A DNA stretch of 64,000 bases from MH13 sp042140245 (GTDB taxonomy: Bacteria; Pseudomonadota; Alphaproteobacteria; Rhizobiales; MH13). Below, piece after piece: positions 33,873-41,964 of this stretch. Position numbers and translations under genes: made by a program. Below the pieces are notes generated by a model, which did not search any database, had not been told where the DNA came from, and saw only the letters and a program-made list of their open reading frames with translations. Each line of letters begins with the position of its first letter. Positions within the stretch are counted from its first letter, which is position 1. The DNA lies in contig NZ_CP159483.1 in NCBI RefSeq assembly GCF_042140245.1, forward strand, positions 3,038,001 through 3,102,000, given 5' to 3'.

Positions 33873-35972
33873 TTAGCGTTGAACGGTGAACTCAATACGT
33901 CGATTTTGTGCTCGACCTTCTTCAGTCTCGTTGTCGGCGATAGGATCGGTTTCACCATAGCCGACCGCGATCAGTCGACCTTCAGGGATGCCAGCGTTCG
34001 TGATGTAGTCGCTAACGGATTGGGCGCGAGCCTCTGACAGTGTCATGTTGGCATCGTCGGAGCCCTGGGCATCGGTATGGCCACCAATCTCAACCGTTGC
34101 ATCGGGACAGCTCTGCAGAACGCGCACCAACCGATCCAAAAGCCCATTTGATAGCGTGTTGATCGAGGCGCTGCCTGTTTCAAAGCGGATTGTATTGCCC
34201 GCCAACAAACGGCGGAACTGCACCTGACATGCAAACGGACGAATGGCCTGAGGTGGGTCCAAAACACCGATATCAGAGGTGATGTCAAAAGCTTGCGGCG
34301 CATTGGTTGAGAAGTCTGACGCAATACTTTCCCTTGAACCGGCGTAAAAGGCATCCCCAGAGATCGCGGCTTCAGAACCGCTGATGGCCAACCGGCCAAC
34401 GGCCAATCGACCAAGGCTACGCAAACCCGCCTGCACTGCCTCCAAAAAACCCTCCGGTGCGCCCTCGGCAATGGCAAGCGTCTCGGTGACCTCGCGGCCC
34501 GGATAAAGCGCTGAAAGGTCATCCAAGATAGTGGTTCGCGCGTCTTCGCTCGGAACGAAACCTTCAAGCATAACAGCCGCGTCATCAACCGAAGCGCCAA
34601 AGGTGAAAGGTGACACTGGACCAGGCGTGATATCCACTGTCACCGACAGGGCACCAGTCGCAAGCGACATCAGAGCAGCTTCGGCCTCTTCAGCCGCAGA
34701 GAAGCTTGAAGCTATGCCTGTGATGGTCAAATCGCTATCCGTCAGAGACGCGGTTCCCTCGGACAAGTCACCAAAAGAGCTCGCAATGGATGACAAAACG
34801 TCTCCAAGCGCGACGCCTTCTGGTGCTCCACGTGCAACTGTAGATGTGTCAGTGACCGACGCGTCTGCCAAAGCGTCCAAAATCACGGCACGAGCTGTTT
34901 CATCGGGCAGAAATCCGGAAAGAGCAAAACCTTCGTCTGTTTTGGACAGCGTTGTTGTAAACGGCGCGGCTACCGGCGGCGCGATGCGACCCGAAATGCT
35001 GTCAAACCCAGTGGGTAGAGCGCCTAAGAACGCGTTGGCTGCATCATAGGCCGCGCTGTCGGCAGCTTCGCCGGACAATGTGATATCTCGGTCTGTGATG
35101 GACGCCGCTGCATTATCCAGAATCTGCATCTGCCCAAGCAGGGCAAGTGTCGCATCGGCAAAACCTTCGGGCGCACCAAACCCCAACTGCATCGTGTCGG
35201 TGACAGTGCCCAACGATGATGATGCTTCGAGGATGGCAGCGCGAATCGTCTCATCCGGCACAAAACCGGAAAGCGTTACGCCAATATCCGTCACTTCAGC
35301 CGACCATGTGTAAGGCGAGACCTCAGGTGGATTGATGGCTATCTCACCAATCATCAGCCCAGTTGGAGGCTCGGAAAGGCGTTCCAATTCAAGAGTATAA
35401 CCCTCAAGCGTAGCCGCATCGCCGTTGATGGAAAGCGTTGACCCATCGAGAGAAATCGATCCGGCCTGGAGAGCGGGCAAGCCTGCGACAGCAAAGGTTG
35501 CCAGGCCGCCAAAACCAATCGGAGCCCCACGCGCCAAGTCCGTTTCATCAACGAGCGTGCGACTTCCAAGCCCATCGCGAACCTGATCAAGCAGCGAAGC
35601 GCGCGTTACACCATCAGGAAACGAGCCCGATGCGGTGACACTGCCGGCGTCAATGGTGAAGGAAAGAGCGTAGGGGTCTGCCAGCGGAAGAACAGTAAGC
35701 GCCGACGTGTCGACACGGTAGATGCCCGCCACCCGTTCGGCCGCTGCGATCGCTGCTTCTTGTGCCGCTAAGGTTGGTGCCGTACCGGACAATGTTGCAT
35801 CGCGGCCATCTAAGGTCGCAGAGGCCCAAGGCGTGCCATCAGCTTCCAGCATTTGGAGCGATCGTGCCGTGAGATCGGCTTCAATCAGCCCGCCTCGCAC
35901 CAAAACGGCAATGGCCGTCAATAAGATGAGGGTCAAAAGCCCTGGGAGAAGCCAAGCACGCCAATTGCACAT
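33873..35972 (-). CDS. OmpA-family protein with N-terminal membrane anchor and tandem BON-like repeats
   Basis: The 699-residue protein has one N-terminal helix (WLLPGLLTLILLTAIAVLV, about 6-27) and no cleavage-like site, so it is probably anchored in the inner membrane. Residues 35-97 form a first BON-like unit (ATLDGRDATLSGTAPTLAAQ). Four tandem repeats of about 118 residues start near residues 100, 220, 337 and 455, each opening P-[YF]-x-[FWT] and containing G-F-[VL]-P-[DS]-E-x-x-R. An OmpA C-terminal domain spans 585-699 with peptidoglycan-binding Asp634 and Arg649 (HTDAQG; MTLSEARAQSV). It heads a unit with the 35-residue membrane gene and the HhH gene. The layout parallels mycobacterial ArfABC. 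Confidence 0.88.
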   Translation of the reverse strand: MCNWRAWLLPGLLTLILLTAIAVLVRGGLIEADLTARSLQMLEADGTPWASATLDGRDATLSGTAPTLAAQEAAIAAAERVAGIYRVDTSALTVLPLADPYALSFTIDAGSVTASGSFPDGVTRASLLDQVRDGLGSRTLVDETDLARGAPIGFGGLATFAVAGLPALQAGSISLDGSTLSINGDAATLEGYTLELERLSEPPTGLMIGEIAINPPEVSPYTWSAEVTDIGVTLSGFVPDETIRAAILEASSSLGTVTDTMQLGFGAPEGFADATLALLGQMQILDNAAASITDRDITLSGEAADSAAYDAANAFLGALPTGFDSISGRIAPPVAAPFTTTLSKTDEGFALSGFLPDETARAVILDALADASVTDTSTVARGAPEGVALGDVLSSIASSFGDLSEGTASLTDSDLTITGIASSFSAAEEAEAALMSLATGALSVTVDITPGPVSPFTFGASVDDAAVMLEGFVPSEDARTTILDDLSALYPGREVTETLAIAEGAPEGFLEAVQAGLRSLGRLAVGRLAISGSEAAISGDAFYAGSRESIASDFSTNAPQAFDITSDIGVLDPPQAIRPFACQVQFRRLLAGNTIRFETGSASINTLSNGLLDRLVRVLQSCPDATVEIGGHTDAQGSDDANMTLSEARAQSVSDYITNAGIPEGRLIAVGYGETDPIADNETEEGRAQNRRIEFTVQR

Positions 35973-36130
35973 GTCGATGGAGTCCCCTTCAAATCTGCAC
36001 CAACATCAGGAAAGCCGGTTTTGCAAAGAGGTGCAAGGGCATCGCGTGAAGCCAAGTCTGTTTAACCGACTGTGTGTGCAGATCGTTCATCGCTGGACTG
36101 CAGGATCAAGTCCGGCAATGACCACATGAC

Positions 36131-36164
36131 AAATACAAAAGGGCCCGGCGAATGCCGGGCCCTT
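36131..36164 (-). terminator. Rho-independent terminator of the porin gene
   Basis: On the minus strand GGGCCCGGC-ATTC-GCCGGGCCC is a perfect 9-bp, all-GC stem followed by TTTTGTATTT. It lies 32 bp after the porin stop and would give efficient termination, as expected for a highly expressed outer-membrane protein gene. Confidence 0.92.
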
Positions 36165-36195
36165 CCGATGTAATCTCTAAGTCTGAAAAATCAGA

Positions 36196-37530
36196 TTAGA
36201 AAGAACGGGTCACGCGGAAACGACCGGTGAAACCACTGTCGAAGTATGGGTCAAGAGCCGAGTTCACGTCGTAGTCGGTGTAACCAACGCCAGCGCGCAG
36301 CTCAAGGCCGGAAACTGGGCGGTACGCAATCGAGCTGCGAACAGCCCAGACATTGTAGTCGCCAACAGCGCCAATGGCATCGCCGTGGTCAACATCAGCA
36401 TAATAACCATCGATTTCCAAATCGGTCATAGCATTCAGACCGAATTCGACGCCAGCACCAAGTGCCCAAGCTTCTGTCGTCTGCAGGTTACCCGTTGTTG
36501 TGTCAACCACTGCGTCAAGAGACAGATCAGCCCATGCAGCTGATGCGCCTGGAGCAGTGATGCCCGTGCCAACACCAGCGTAGGAAACAGCACCATCGGT
36601 GTAGATACCAAAGATACCGAATTCAGAGTCAACACCGACAGGCAAGTTGAACTCAGCGGACGCAGAAATCGCCCAACCAAGCTCGGTATCATCGGTAACG
36701 GTCGAGCCCATAGCCGCGTTCAACGCAGCCAATGTAGAGTTGTCGATATCGACTTCGGTGATAGCACCAGCCAATTTCGCAGAACCCCAAGCTTGGTCGA
36801 CGCGGATAGCGGCGACAAATGCTAGACCGTTCTCTGTGTCTTGGATGTTATTAATTGTAGTTCCGGCACCGGTTGTGAAAGCGGTACCAACAGCAACAGC
36901 AGCACCACCTTGGTAAATGTTGCCAGCAACCGGATCAACCGCAGCAATGCCGCCGAAACGACCATTGCCATCATTGTCTTCAACAGAAGCCATCAATGTA
37001 ACGCCATTGCCAACAGCATAGCTGTAGCCAAAGAGCGTCAGGTCGTCGGTGCCACCATCAGGTGCGCCAATACCAGCCATCGCGTAATCGGTGTAAACTG
37101 GATCAAAGAATGAGTCAGTCAGACCAGCTGTAAAGCCACCAATTTGAACAAACGCCTTCACGACATCCAGATTGTAGTCTTCGCCCTCGTCAGATTCACC
37201 CAAACGGATGAAGCCACGAAGAAGACCCCACTCTGTCATCGTGCGAGCGTCGAAATTCAACTCAACTTCGCTGGAGAAATCTACATCGTCATAGTCGTAG
37301 TAGCTGCCAGTGTTGGCAACGCCAAAATCAGCCTGCGCACGAGCGAAACCTGAGATGTCGAAGCAGACGTCAGAACCAGGAAGGATGAAACCGGTGAAAG
37401 AACCGATCGAGCAGATCTGCACGTAGTCGACAGCCGGTGCAACCGGCAGGCCGAGGTCGGCAGCTTGAGCCCCAGTGGTTGCAACAACAGCTGCAGCCGA
37501 ACCGAGGAGAAGGCGTTTTGCCAAAGTCAT
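36196..37530 (-). CDS. Outer-membrane porin, Omp2b type
   Basis: This is a general porin of the Hyphomicrobiales porin_2 family. ATG 37530 gives a Sec signal peptide (MTLAKRLLLGSAAAVVATT, then GAQA) after GGAGG spaced at 8 bases. The mature N-terminus has YVQICSIGSFTGFILPG and the Cys pair in ICSIG and DVCFDISGFARAQ, as in Brucella Omp2b. The protein is Gly/Asp-rich, has alternating beta-strand character through 444 residues, and ends in F (RFRVTRSF). It ends in a strong terminator and starts 425 bp from the CoA-transferase gene. Confidence 0.93.
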   Translation of the reverse strand: MTLAKRLLLGSAAAVVATTGAQAADLGLPVAPAVDYVQICSIGSFTGFILPGSDVCFDISGFARAQADFGVANTGSYYDYDDVDFSSEVELNFDARTMTEWGLLRGFIRLGESDEGEDYNLDVVKAFVQIGGFTAGLTDSFFDPVYTDYAMAGIGAPDGGTDDLTLFGYSYAVGNGVTLMASVEDNDGNGRFGGIAAVDPVAGNIYQGGAAVAVGTAFTTGAGTTINNIQDTENGLAFVAAIRVDQAWGSAKLAGAITEVDIDNSTLAALNAAMGSTVTDDTELGWAISASAEFNLPVGVDSEFGIFGIYTDGAVSYAGVGTGITAPGASAAWADLSLDAVVDTTTGNLQTTEAWALGAGVEFGLNAMTDLEIDGYYADVDHGDAIGAVGDYNVWAVRSSIAYRPVSGLELRAGVGYTDYDVNSALDPYFDSGFTGRFRVTRSF

Positions 37531-37955
37531 AATTGACCTCCAAATCATCAAACAAAAGATCAGTGCGTGTCAGACCACATCTGATCCAGCTAAGCCTGTT
37601 TGGGATGCGGGAGCTTTAGAAGCGAAACCAAAAACAACCAAAACAGGCCGAGTTGGGCGAGCCCTTCTCGTGCTCCATGCCTATCAAACGGTTTTGCCCA
37701 TGCAAGCGACAAGTGATGGGTTTGGGGTGCAGTCGATATGATTGGCAGATTGTGTTGCAAGGATGCCACGGTGTGGCGCTTGGGCGGCGGTGATTGGTTA
37801 ATGACCGGTAACTGATAAAGCAGCGGTAAATGCTGAACTCCTATTTGCCCGGCGCGGTGCGTCCCAACCGTGAACTTGAATATTGCAGCGCGGCATGGGA
37901 GAGACTGCGCCACCTGTTCCCGACCTTTCAGGTGACTTTCTTATAGGGGAGCGCG
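37531..37955. other. 425-bp intergenic region between porin and CoA-transferase genes
   Basis: This divergent region has good Shine-Dalgarno sequences at both ends: GGAGG before porin ATG 37530 and GGGGAG before scoA ATG 37956. I found no gene, RNA or repeat that can be supported, and no confident -35/-10 pair. The length allows regulatory sites for both genes. Confidence 0.5.
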
Positions 37956-38651
37956 ATGCGCAAAATATACGACACGGCGGACAGCGCCTTAGAAGGCCTG
38001 CTGGACGATGGAATGCTGATTGCCGCTGGCGGCTTTGGCCTGTGCGGCATTCCAGAGCTTTTAATCGATGCACTGGTAAAGAGCGGTGTGAAAGATCTCA
38101 CCATCGCATCCAACAATTGCGGCGTTGATGGATTTGGCCTGGGCAAGCTGCTCGATACGCGGCAGATCAAAACCATGATGTCCTCTTATGTTGGTGAGAA
38201 CGATGAGTTCATGCGTCAATATCTTGCCGAAGAGCTGGAGATCGAGTTCAACCCGCAAGGCACCTTGGCTGAGCGCATGCGCGCTGGTGGAGCGGGTATC
38301 CCGGGGTTTTATACCAAAACTGGTGTCGGCACGGTGATTGCCGAGGGCAAAGAGCACAAAGACTTCGACGGTGAGACCTACATAATGGAGAAAGGTATTT
38401 TTGCCGATCTTGCCATCGTGAAGGCCTGGAAAGCCGACGAAACAGGCAACGCAATTTTCCGCAAAACTGCGCGTAACTTCAACCAGCCCGCTGCCACGTG
38501 CGGCAAAGTCTGCGTGTTGGAAGTCGAAGAGATCGTGCCAGCTGGTTCTCTAGACCCTGACGCCATCCATCTTCCAGGCATCTATGTGAACCGCCTCATT
38601 CAAGGCGAGCATGAAAAACGTATCGAACAACGCACCGTACGCGCGGCTTAG
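37956..38651 (+). CDS. scoA: 3-oxoacid CoA-transferase subunit A
   Basis: Subunit A of a heteromeric CoA-transferase that moves CoA between succinyl-CoA (or acetyl-CoA) and acetoacetate. The 231-residue protein starts MRKIYDTADSALEGLLDDGM and has AAGGFGLCGIPELLIDALVK and NNCGVDGFGLGKLL, which form the glycine-rich CoA-binding loop, then GGAGIPGFYTKTGVGTVI. A good GGGGAG site precedes the ATG. It is followed 11 bp later by subunit B. Homologues are called ScoA, AtoD or PcaI; without pathway genes nearby the acceptor is uncertain, though the motif set fits succinyl-CoA:3-ketoacid transferase. Confidence 0.94.
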   Translation: MRKIYDTADSALEGLLDDGMLIAAGGFGLCGIPELLIDALVKSGVKDLTIASNNCGVDGFGLGKLLDTRQIKTMMSSYVGENDEFMRQYLAEELEIEFNPQGTLAERMRAGGAGIPGFYTKTGVGTVIAEGKEHKDFDGETYIMEKGIFADLAIVKAWKADETGNAIFRKTARNFNQPAATCGKVCVLEVEEIVPAGSLDPDAIHLPGIYVNRLIQGEHEKRIEQRTVRAA

Positions 38652-38662
38652 GGGACAGATTT

Positions 38663-39286
38663 ATGTGGGATCGTAACCAGATGGCTGCCCGAGCAGCGCA
38701 AGAGCTAGAAGACGGTATGTATGTGAACCTTGGCATCGGCATTCCGACGCTGGTGGCCAACTACATTCCAGATGGCGTGGATGTGACGCTGCAATCAGAG
38801 AACGGTATGTTGGGCATGGGGCCTTTCCCGACTGAAGATGAGATCGACGCTGATCTTATTAATGCCGGCAAGCAAACAATCACCGAGTTGGATCGCACAG
38901 CCTATTTCGATTCAGCTCAAAGCTTCGCCATGATCCGTGGTGGGAAGATAGCGATGGCGATTCTTGGCGCTATGGAAGTGGCTGAAAATGGAGACCTCGC
39001 GAACTGGATGATTCCAGGCAAGCTGATCAAAGGCATGGGCGGCGCAATGGACCTGGTTGCCGGTGTGGGCCGCGTGATCGTGGTGATGGATCACACCAAC
39101 AAGAAGGGCGAGTCAAAACTCTTGAAAGAATGTACCCTGCCCCTCACCGGAAAAGGTGTTGTTGATCGTGTCATCACCAATCTGGGTGTTCTCGATGTCG
39201 TCGATGGCGGTTTAAAGATCACTGAAACCGCACCAGGTGTAAGCGAGGATGACATCAAGGCAGCGACCCAAGCAAGTCTTATTTGA
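38663..39286 (+). CDS. scoB: 3-oxoacid CoA-transferase subunit B
   Basis: Subunit B carries the catalytic Glu in the S-E-N-G-M-L-G segment (LQSENGMLGMGPFP), the residue that forms the glutamyl-CoA thioester. The N-terminal half shows YVNLGIGIPTLVANYIPDGV and the C-terminal half MDLVAGVGRVIVVMDHTNKK. It has 207 residues, the usual length. The pair scoAB is followed by a strong terminator and flanked by the porin and manC genes, so it is an independent two-gene operon. Confidence 0.95.
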   Translation: MWDRNQMAARAAQELEDGMYVNLGIGIPTLVANYIPDGVDVTLQSENGMLGMGPFPTEDEIDADLINAGKQTITELDRTAYFDSAQSFAMIRGGKIAMAILGAMEVAENGDLANWMIPGKLIKGMGGAMDLVAGVGRVIVVMDHTNKKGESKLLKECTLPLTGKGVVDRVITNLGVLDVVDGGLKITETAPGVSEDDIKAATQASLI

Positions 39287-39314
39287 CTGTTCAAGTAAGA
39301 GTGCTTTCAACTCT

Positions 39315-39346
39315 AAAGCCGATCATTCTGAATGATCGGCTTTTTG
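39315..39346 (+). terminator. Rho-independent terminator of scoAB
   Basis: AAAGCCGATCATT-CTG-AATGATCGGCTTT is a perfect 13-bp stem with a 3-base loop, and the run of T continues after it. It lies 28 bp past the scoB stop and only 16 bases before the GTG start of manC, so manC must have its promoter within or upstream of the hairpin or be read through. Confidence 0.92.
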
Positions 39347-39361
39347 CATAGAGGATAGCCG

Positions 39362-40783
39362 GTGGACAACATTACTCCCATTTTGCTCAGTGGTGGAGCG
39401 GGCACGCGTCTCTGGCCAGTCTCCCGAAGAGTGTTGCCAAAACAATTTGCGAAGCTAATCGGCGACGAGAGCCTGTTCTCCAAAGCTGCGCGAAGGTTGG
39501 CCGAGCTGAACTGGGAGGCGCCCATCATTGTGACAGGTGATGGTTACCGTTTTTTGGTTCGCGACCAGCTGGCTGAGGCAAAGGCTGAGGCCAGATGTAT
39601 TCTGATTGAGCCGGAAGGACGCAACACGGCACCCGCTATTTTGGCCGCCGCTCTAATCGCACAGGAAACGGATCCGAAGTCGCTGCTGCTTGCAGCTCCA
39701 TCTGACCATCTAATCATGGACACGAACGCCTTTGGCGATGCCGTTCAATGCGGCGTTGAAACAGCTCTGGGCGGTGCGATCGTTACATTCGGAATCACGC
39801 CAACACGTCCGGAAACAGGCTATGGGTATCTAGAGTTAGCCGAAGCTGTGGGCGGCTCCTCGGCGCTCCCACTTAAGCGTTTCGTTGAGAAGCCAGATGT
39901 TCAAACAGCCGCTGCTATGATCGCCAACGGCTCTCATCTCTGGAACGCTGGTATTTTCTTGTTTCGCGCTGACGTTCTGGTCAAAGCGTTTGCCACCCAC
40001 CAACCTGACATCCTCGAAACCGTACGCAACGCCGTACAGGGGCGAACCAAAGACCTCGGCTTTGAGCGCCTGGATGCCGATGCTTGGGGCCAAGTTGAGA
40101 GTATCTCGATCGACTATGCGATCATGGAGAAGATCGATCATATCAAGGTCGTGCCCTATTCAGGCGATTGGAGCGACCTTGGTAACTGGGAAGCGCTTTG
40201 GCGCGAAAGCGAACCTGATGAACACGGCGTTGTGACCGTTGGCGATGCGACCGCACTTGACTGCTCCTCATCCTACCTTCGCTCTGATGACGACAGACTG
40301 GCGGTTGTCGGTATGGGCCTAGAGAACGTGATGGTTGTGGCAACCCAGGATGCCGTGCTGGTGGCCGACAAATCCAACGCGCAACAGGTTAAACAAGCTG
40401 TCGACGTTCTCAGCAAAAAGGGGAGCAAGCAAGCTGACTCGTTTCCCCGGGATCATCGCCCCTGGGGCTATTATGATGTGCTCGCGCTCTCTGACCGATT
40501 TCAAGTCAAGCGCCTGGTGGTCAACCCAGGTGCAGCCTTGTCGCTGCAAAGCCATGTCCACCGCGCCGAACACTGGGTTGTTGTTTCTGGCACAGCACGG
40601 GTGACAATCGATTCCGCTGTCAGCTTGGTCAGCGAAAATGAGTTGGTCTACGTGCCGCTTGGTGCCAAACATCGGCTGGAAAACCCAGGCAAGGTGCCTA
40701 TGGAGCTGATCGAGGTGCAAAGCGGTAGCTATCTCGGTGAGGATGATATTGTGCGCTACGATGACCCTTATGGACGCCGATAG
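39362..40783 (+). CDS. manC: Mannose-1-phosphate guanylyltransferase / mannose-6-phosphate isomerase
   Basis: The enzyme makes GDP-mannose for surface polysaccharides. From GTG 39362 the product is 473 residues. The nucleotidyltransferase domain has the signature LLSGGAGTRLWPVSRRVLPK, with later APSDHLIMD and ETGYGYLELAE, and FVEKPDVQTAA marks the sugar site. The C-terminal cupin isomerase domain shows RPWGYYDVLALSDRFQVKRL, ALSLQSHVHRAEHW and LENPGKVPMELIEVQ. It is bifunctional by architecture. The gene stands alone between scoAB and the sugar ABC operon, which has its own operator at 40802. Confidence 0.95.
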   Translation: MDNITPILLSGGAGTRLWPVSRRVLPKQFAKLIGDESLFSKAARRLAELNWEAPIIVTGDGYRFLVRDQLAEAKAEARCILIEPEGRNTAPAILAAALIAQETDPKSLLLAAPSDHLIMDTNAFGDAVQCGVETALGGAIVTFGITPTRPETGYGYLELAEAVGGSSALPLKRFVEKPDVQTAAAMIANGSHLWNAGIFLFRADVLVKAFATHQPDILETVRNAVQGRTKDLGFERLDADAWGQVESISIDYAIMEKIDHIKVVPYSGDWSDLGNWEALWRESEPDEHGVVTVGDATALDCSSSYLRSDDDRLAVVGMGLENVMVVATQDAVLVADKSNAQQVKQAVDVLSKKGSKQADSFPRDHRPWGYYDVLALSDRFQVKRLVVNPGAALSLQSHVHRAEHWVVVSGTARVTIDSAVSLVSENELVYVPLGAKHRLENPGKVPMELIEVQSGSYLGEDDIVRYDDPYGRR

Positions 40784-40801
40784 GCTGATCACTTTTCACA
40801 A

Positions 40802-40819
40802 AATACAATCGTTTGTATT
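40802..40819. promoter_or_regulatory. LacI-family operator before the ribose-type ABC operon
   Basis: AATACAA-TCGT-TTGTATT is an 18-bp palindrome with a central CG, 67 bp before the start of the substrate-binding-protein gene. The same half-sites recur at 55595-55612 and, in part, at 58082-58099. Repression by the nearby LacI homologue is inferred from this repetition. Confidence 0.8.
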
Positions 40820-40886
40820 GATTTGCCGATGAGAATGCTGTTTCCTTCCCAAAAGGCAAAATTGCCTGAACTTGGGAGGACTAAGC

Positions 40887-41900
40887 ATGACCCGCACACC
40901 GCATTTGGCGCTTGCCGCCTCTGTTTTTGCCTTGCTGGCCACAGCGCCAGTGGCCGCTCAAGATGCATGTTTGGCGACGGCGGAAGACTTGCATCTTAGC
41001 GATGCGCAGCTCGCCGACGTGGCGGAGCGCGAACTCACCTTCGGCTTTTTGACCAACAACATTTCTGATGACTTCAGCCGCACGCTCGTCGCGGGCGGAG
41101 AGGCCTATGCTGAGGAGATCGGCGTTGAACTGATCGTCAACAATGCCGATTTCGACGCCAACACGCAGCTCTCACAGTTCGATGCGCTGTTGCAGCGTCA
41201 GGTGGATGGCATTTTCCTCACGGCGGTGGACGCTAGCTCCATCGGTCAAGCGGTGAACCGCGCCAACCGCGATGATGTGCCTGTGTTCATTGTCGGCGGT
41301 GCGCCAGCGCGTGGTGACGTGATCGCCGTGATGAACGCCTCATCCTATCAAGGCTCGTTCGACGCTGGTTCAGCCATGATGGACGCAATTGGCGAAGCGA
41401 ATGCGCAAGTTGCCATTCTCGGCATTCCCTTCGCGCTGCAAACCATACGTGACCGAGAGAAAGGCATCCTGGATGCCGTTGGTGCATCTGGCGGTCAGGT
41501 CATCTCTATGCAGTCGGATTTCAGTCAAGATCGCCTACTCGAGCTGGCAACCAACGTCATTCAGGCCAACCCCGACCTAAAGGGCATTTTTGCCACCTGG
41601 TCTCTTGCTGTGAATGCCGCCACTGAAGCTGTGGAGCAGTCAGGCCGCGACATCGTCATCGCAGGCTATGATTCTGAAGTTCCCGGCTATGTAGAACTTG
41701 CCAGCGGCGATACCAATATCGTGGCGCTTTCAGGTCAGCAGGCAGCCCTCCAAGGTCGCGCGGCCATTGAAGGTTTGGCTCAATCGATCCTTCGCGCAGA
41801 GCTCTGTGATGAGATCATCACACCCAACCTATTGGTGACCGCTGACAACTTCGAAGAAAGCTGGTCCATCCAGTACCCAGGCGCCGAACAGCCCTGGTAA
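40887..41900 (+). CDS. Sugar ABC transporter substrate-binding protein (ribose-type, Peripla_BP_4)
   Basis: The periplasmic receptor is about 337 residues from ATG 40887, which follows GGGAGG; the frame is open from 40872. A Sec signal (LALAASVFALLATAPVAA-Q) is followed by a Cys (DACLATAEDL), which may pair with the later Cys in AELCDEII. The domain shows LTFGFLTNNISDDFSRTLVAGG, DALLQRQVDGIFLTAVDA and VIAGYDSEVPGYVELASGD, typical of RbsB/XylF-like sugar receptors. The ligand is probably a pentose or small sugar, given xylA in the same regulon. A hairpin terminator after the gene explains higher expression of this component. Confidence 0.9.
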   Translation: MTRTPHLALAASVFALLATAPVAAQDACLATAEDLHLSDAQLADVAERELTFGFLTNNISDDFSRTLVAGGEAYAEEIGVELIVNNADFDANTQLSQFDALLQRQVDGIFLTAVDASSIGQAVNRANRDDVPVFIVGGAPARGDVIAVMNASSYQGSFDAGSAMMDAIGEANAQVAILGIPFALQTIRDREKGILDAVGASGGQVISMQSDFSQDRLLELATNVIQANPDLKGIFATWSLAVNAATEAVEQSGRDIVIAGYDSEVPGYVELASGDTNIVALSGQQAALQGRAAIEGLAQSILRAELCDEIITPNLLVTADNFEESWSIQYPGAEQPW

Positions 41901-41921
41901 TCCGTCCCTCCCGAAAACTTG

Positions 41922-41950
41922 GGCAGGCTCAAAAAGAGCCTGCCTTTTTT
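41922..41950 (+). terminator. Intra-operon terminator after the sugar-binding protein gene
   Basis: GGCAGGCTC-AAAAA-GAGCCTGCC forms a perfect 9-bp stem followed by six T. It sits between the binding-protein gene and the ATPase gene in the same operon, so most transcripts should stop here and read-through supplies the transporter subunits. This is a common way to keep the receptor in excess. Confidence 0.9.
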
Positions 41951-41964
41951 GCGCGAGTTGATTT

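Noticed and set aside
34531..35049. Plus-strand frame of 172 codons opposite the OmpA gene
   Set aside because: It is the shadow of the repetitive Ala/Asp/Ser-rich OmpA sequence with low complexity and no domain.
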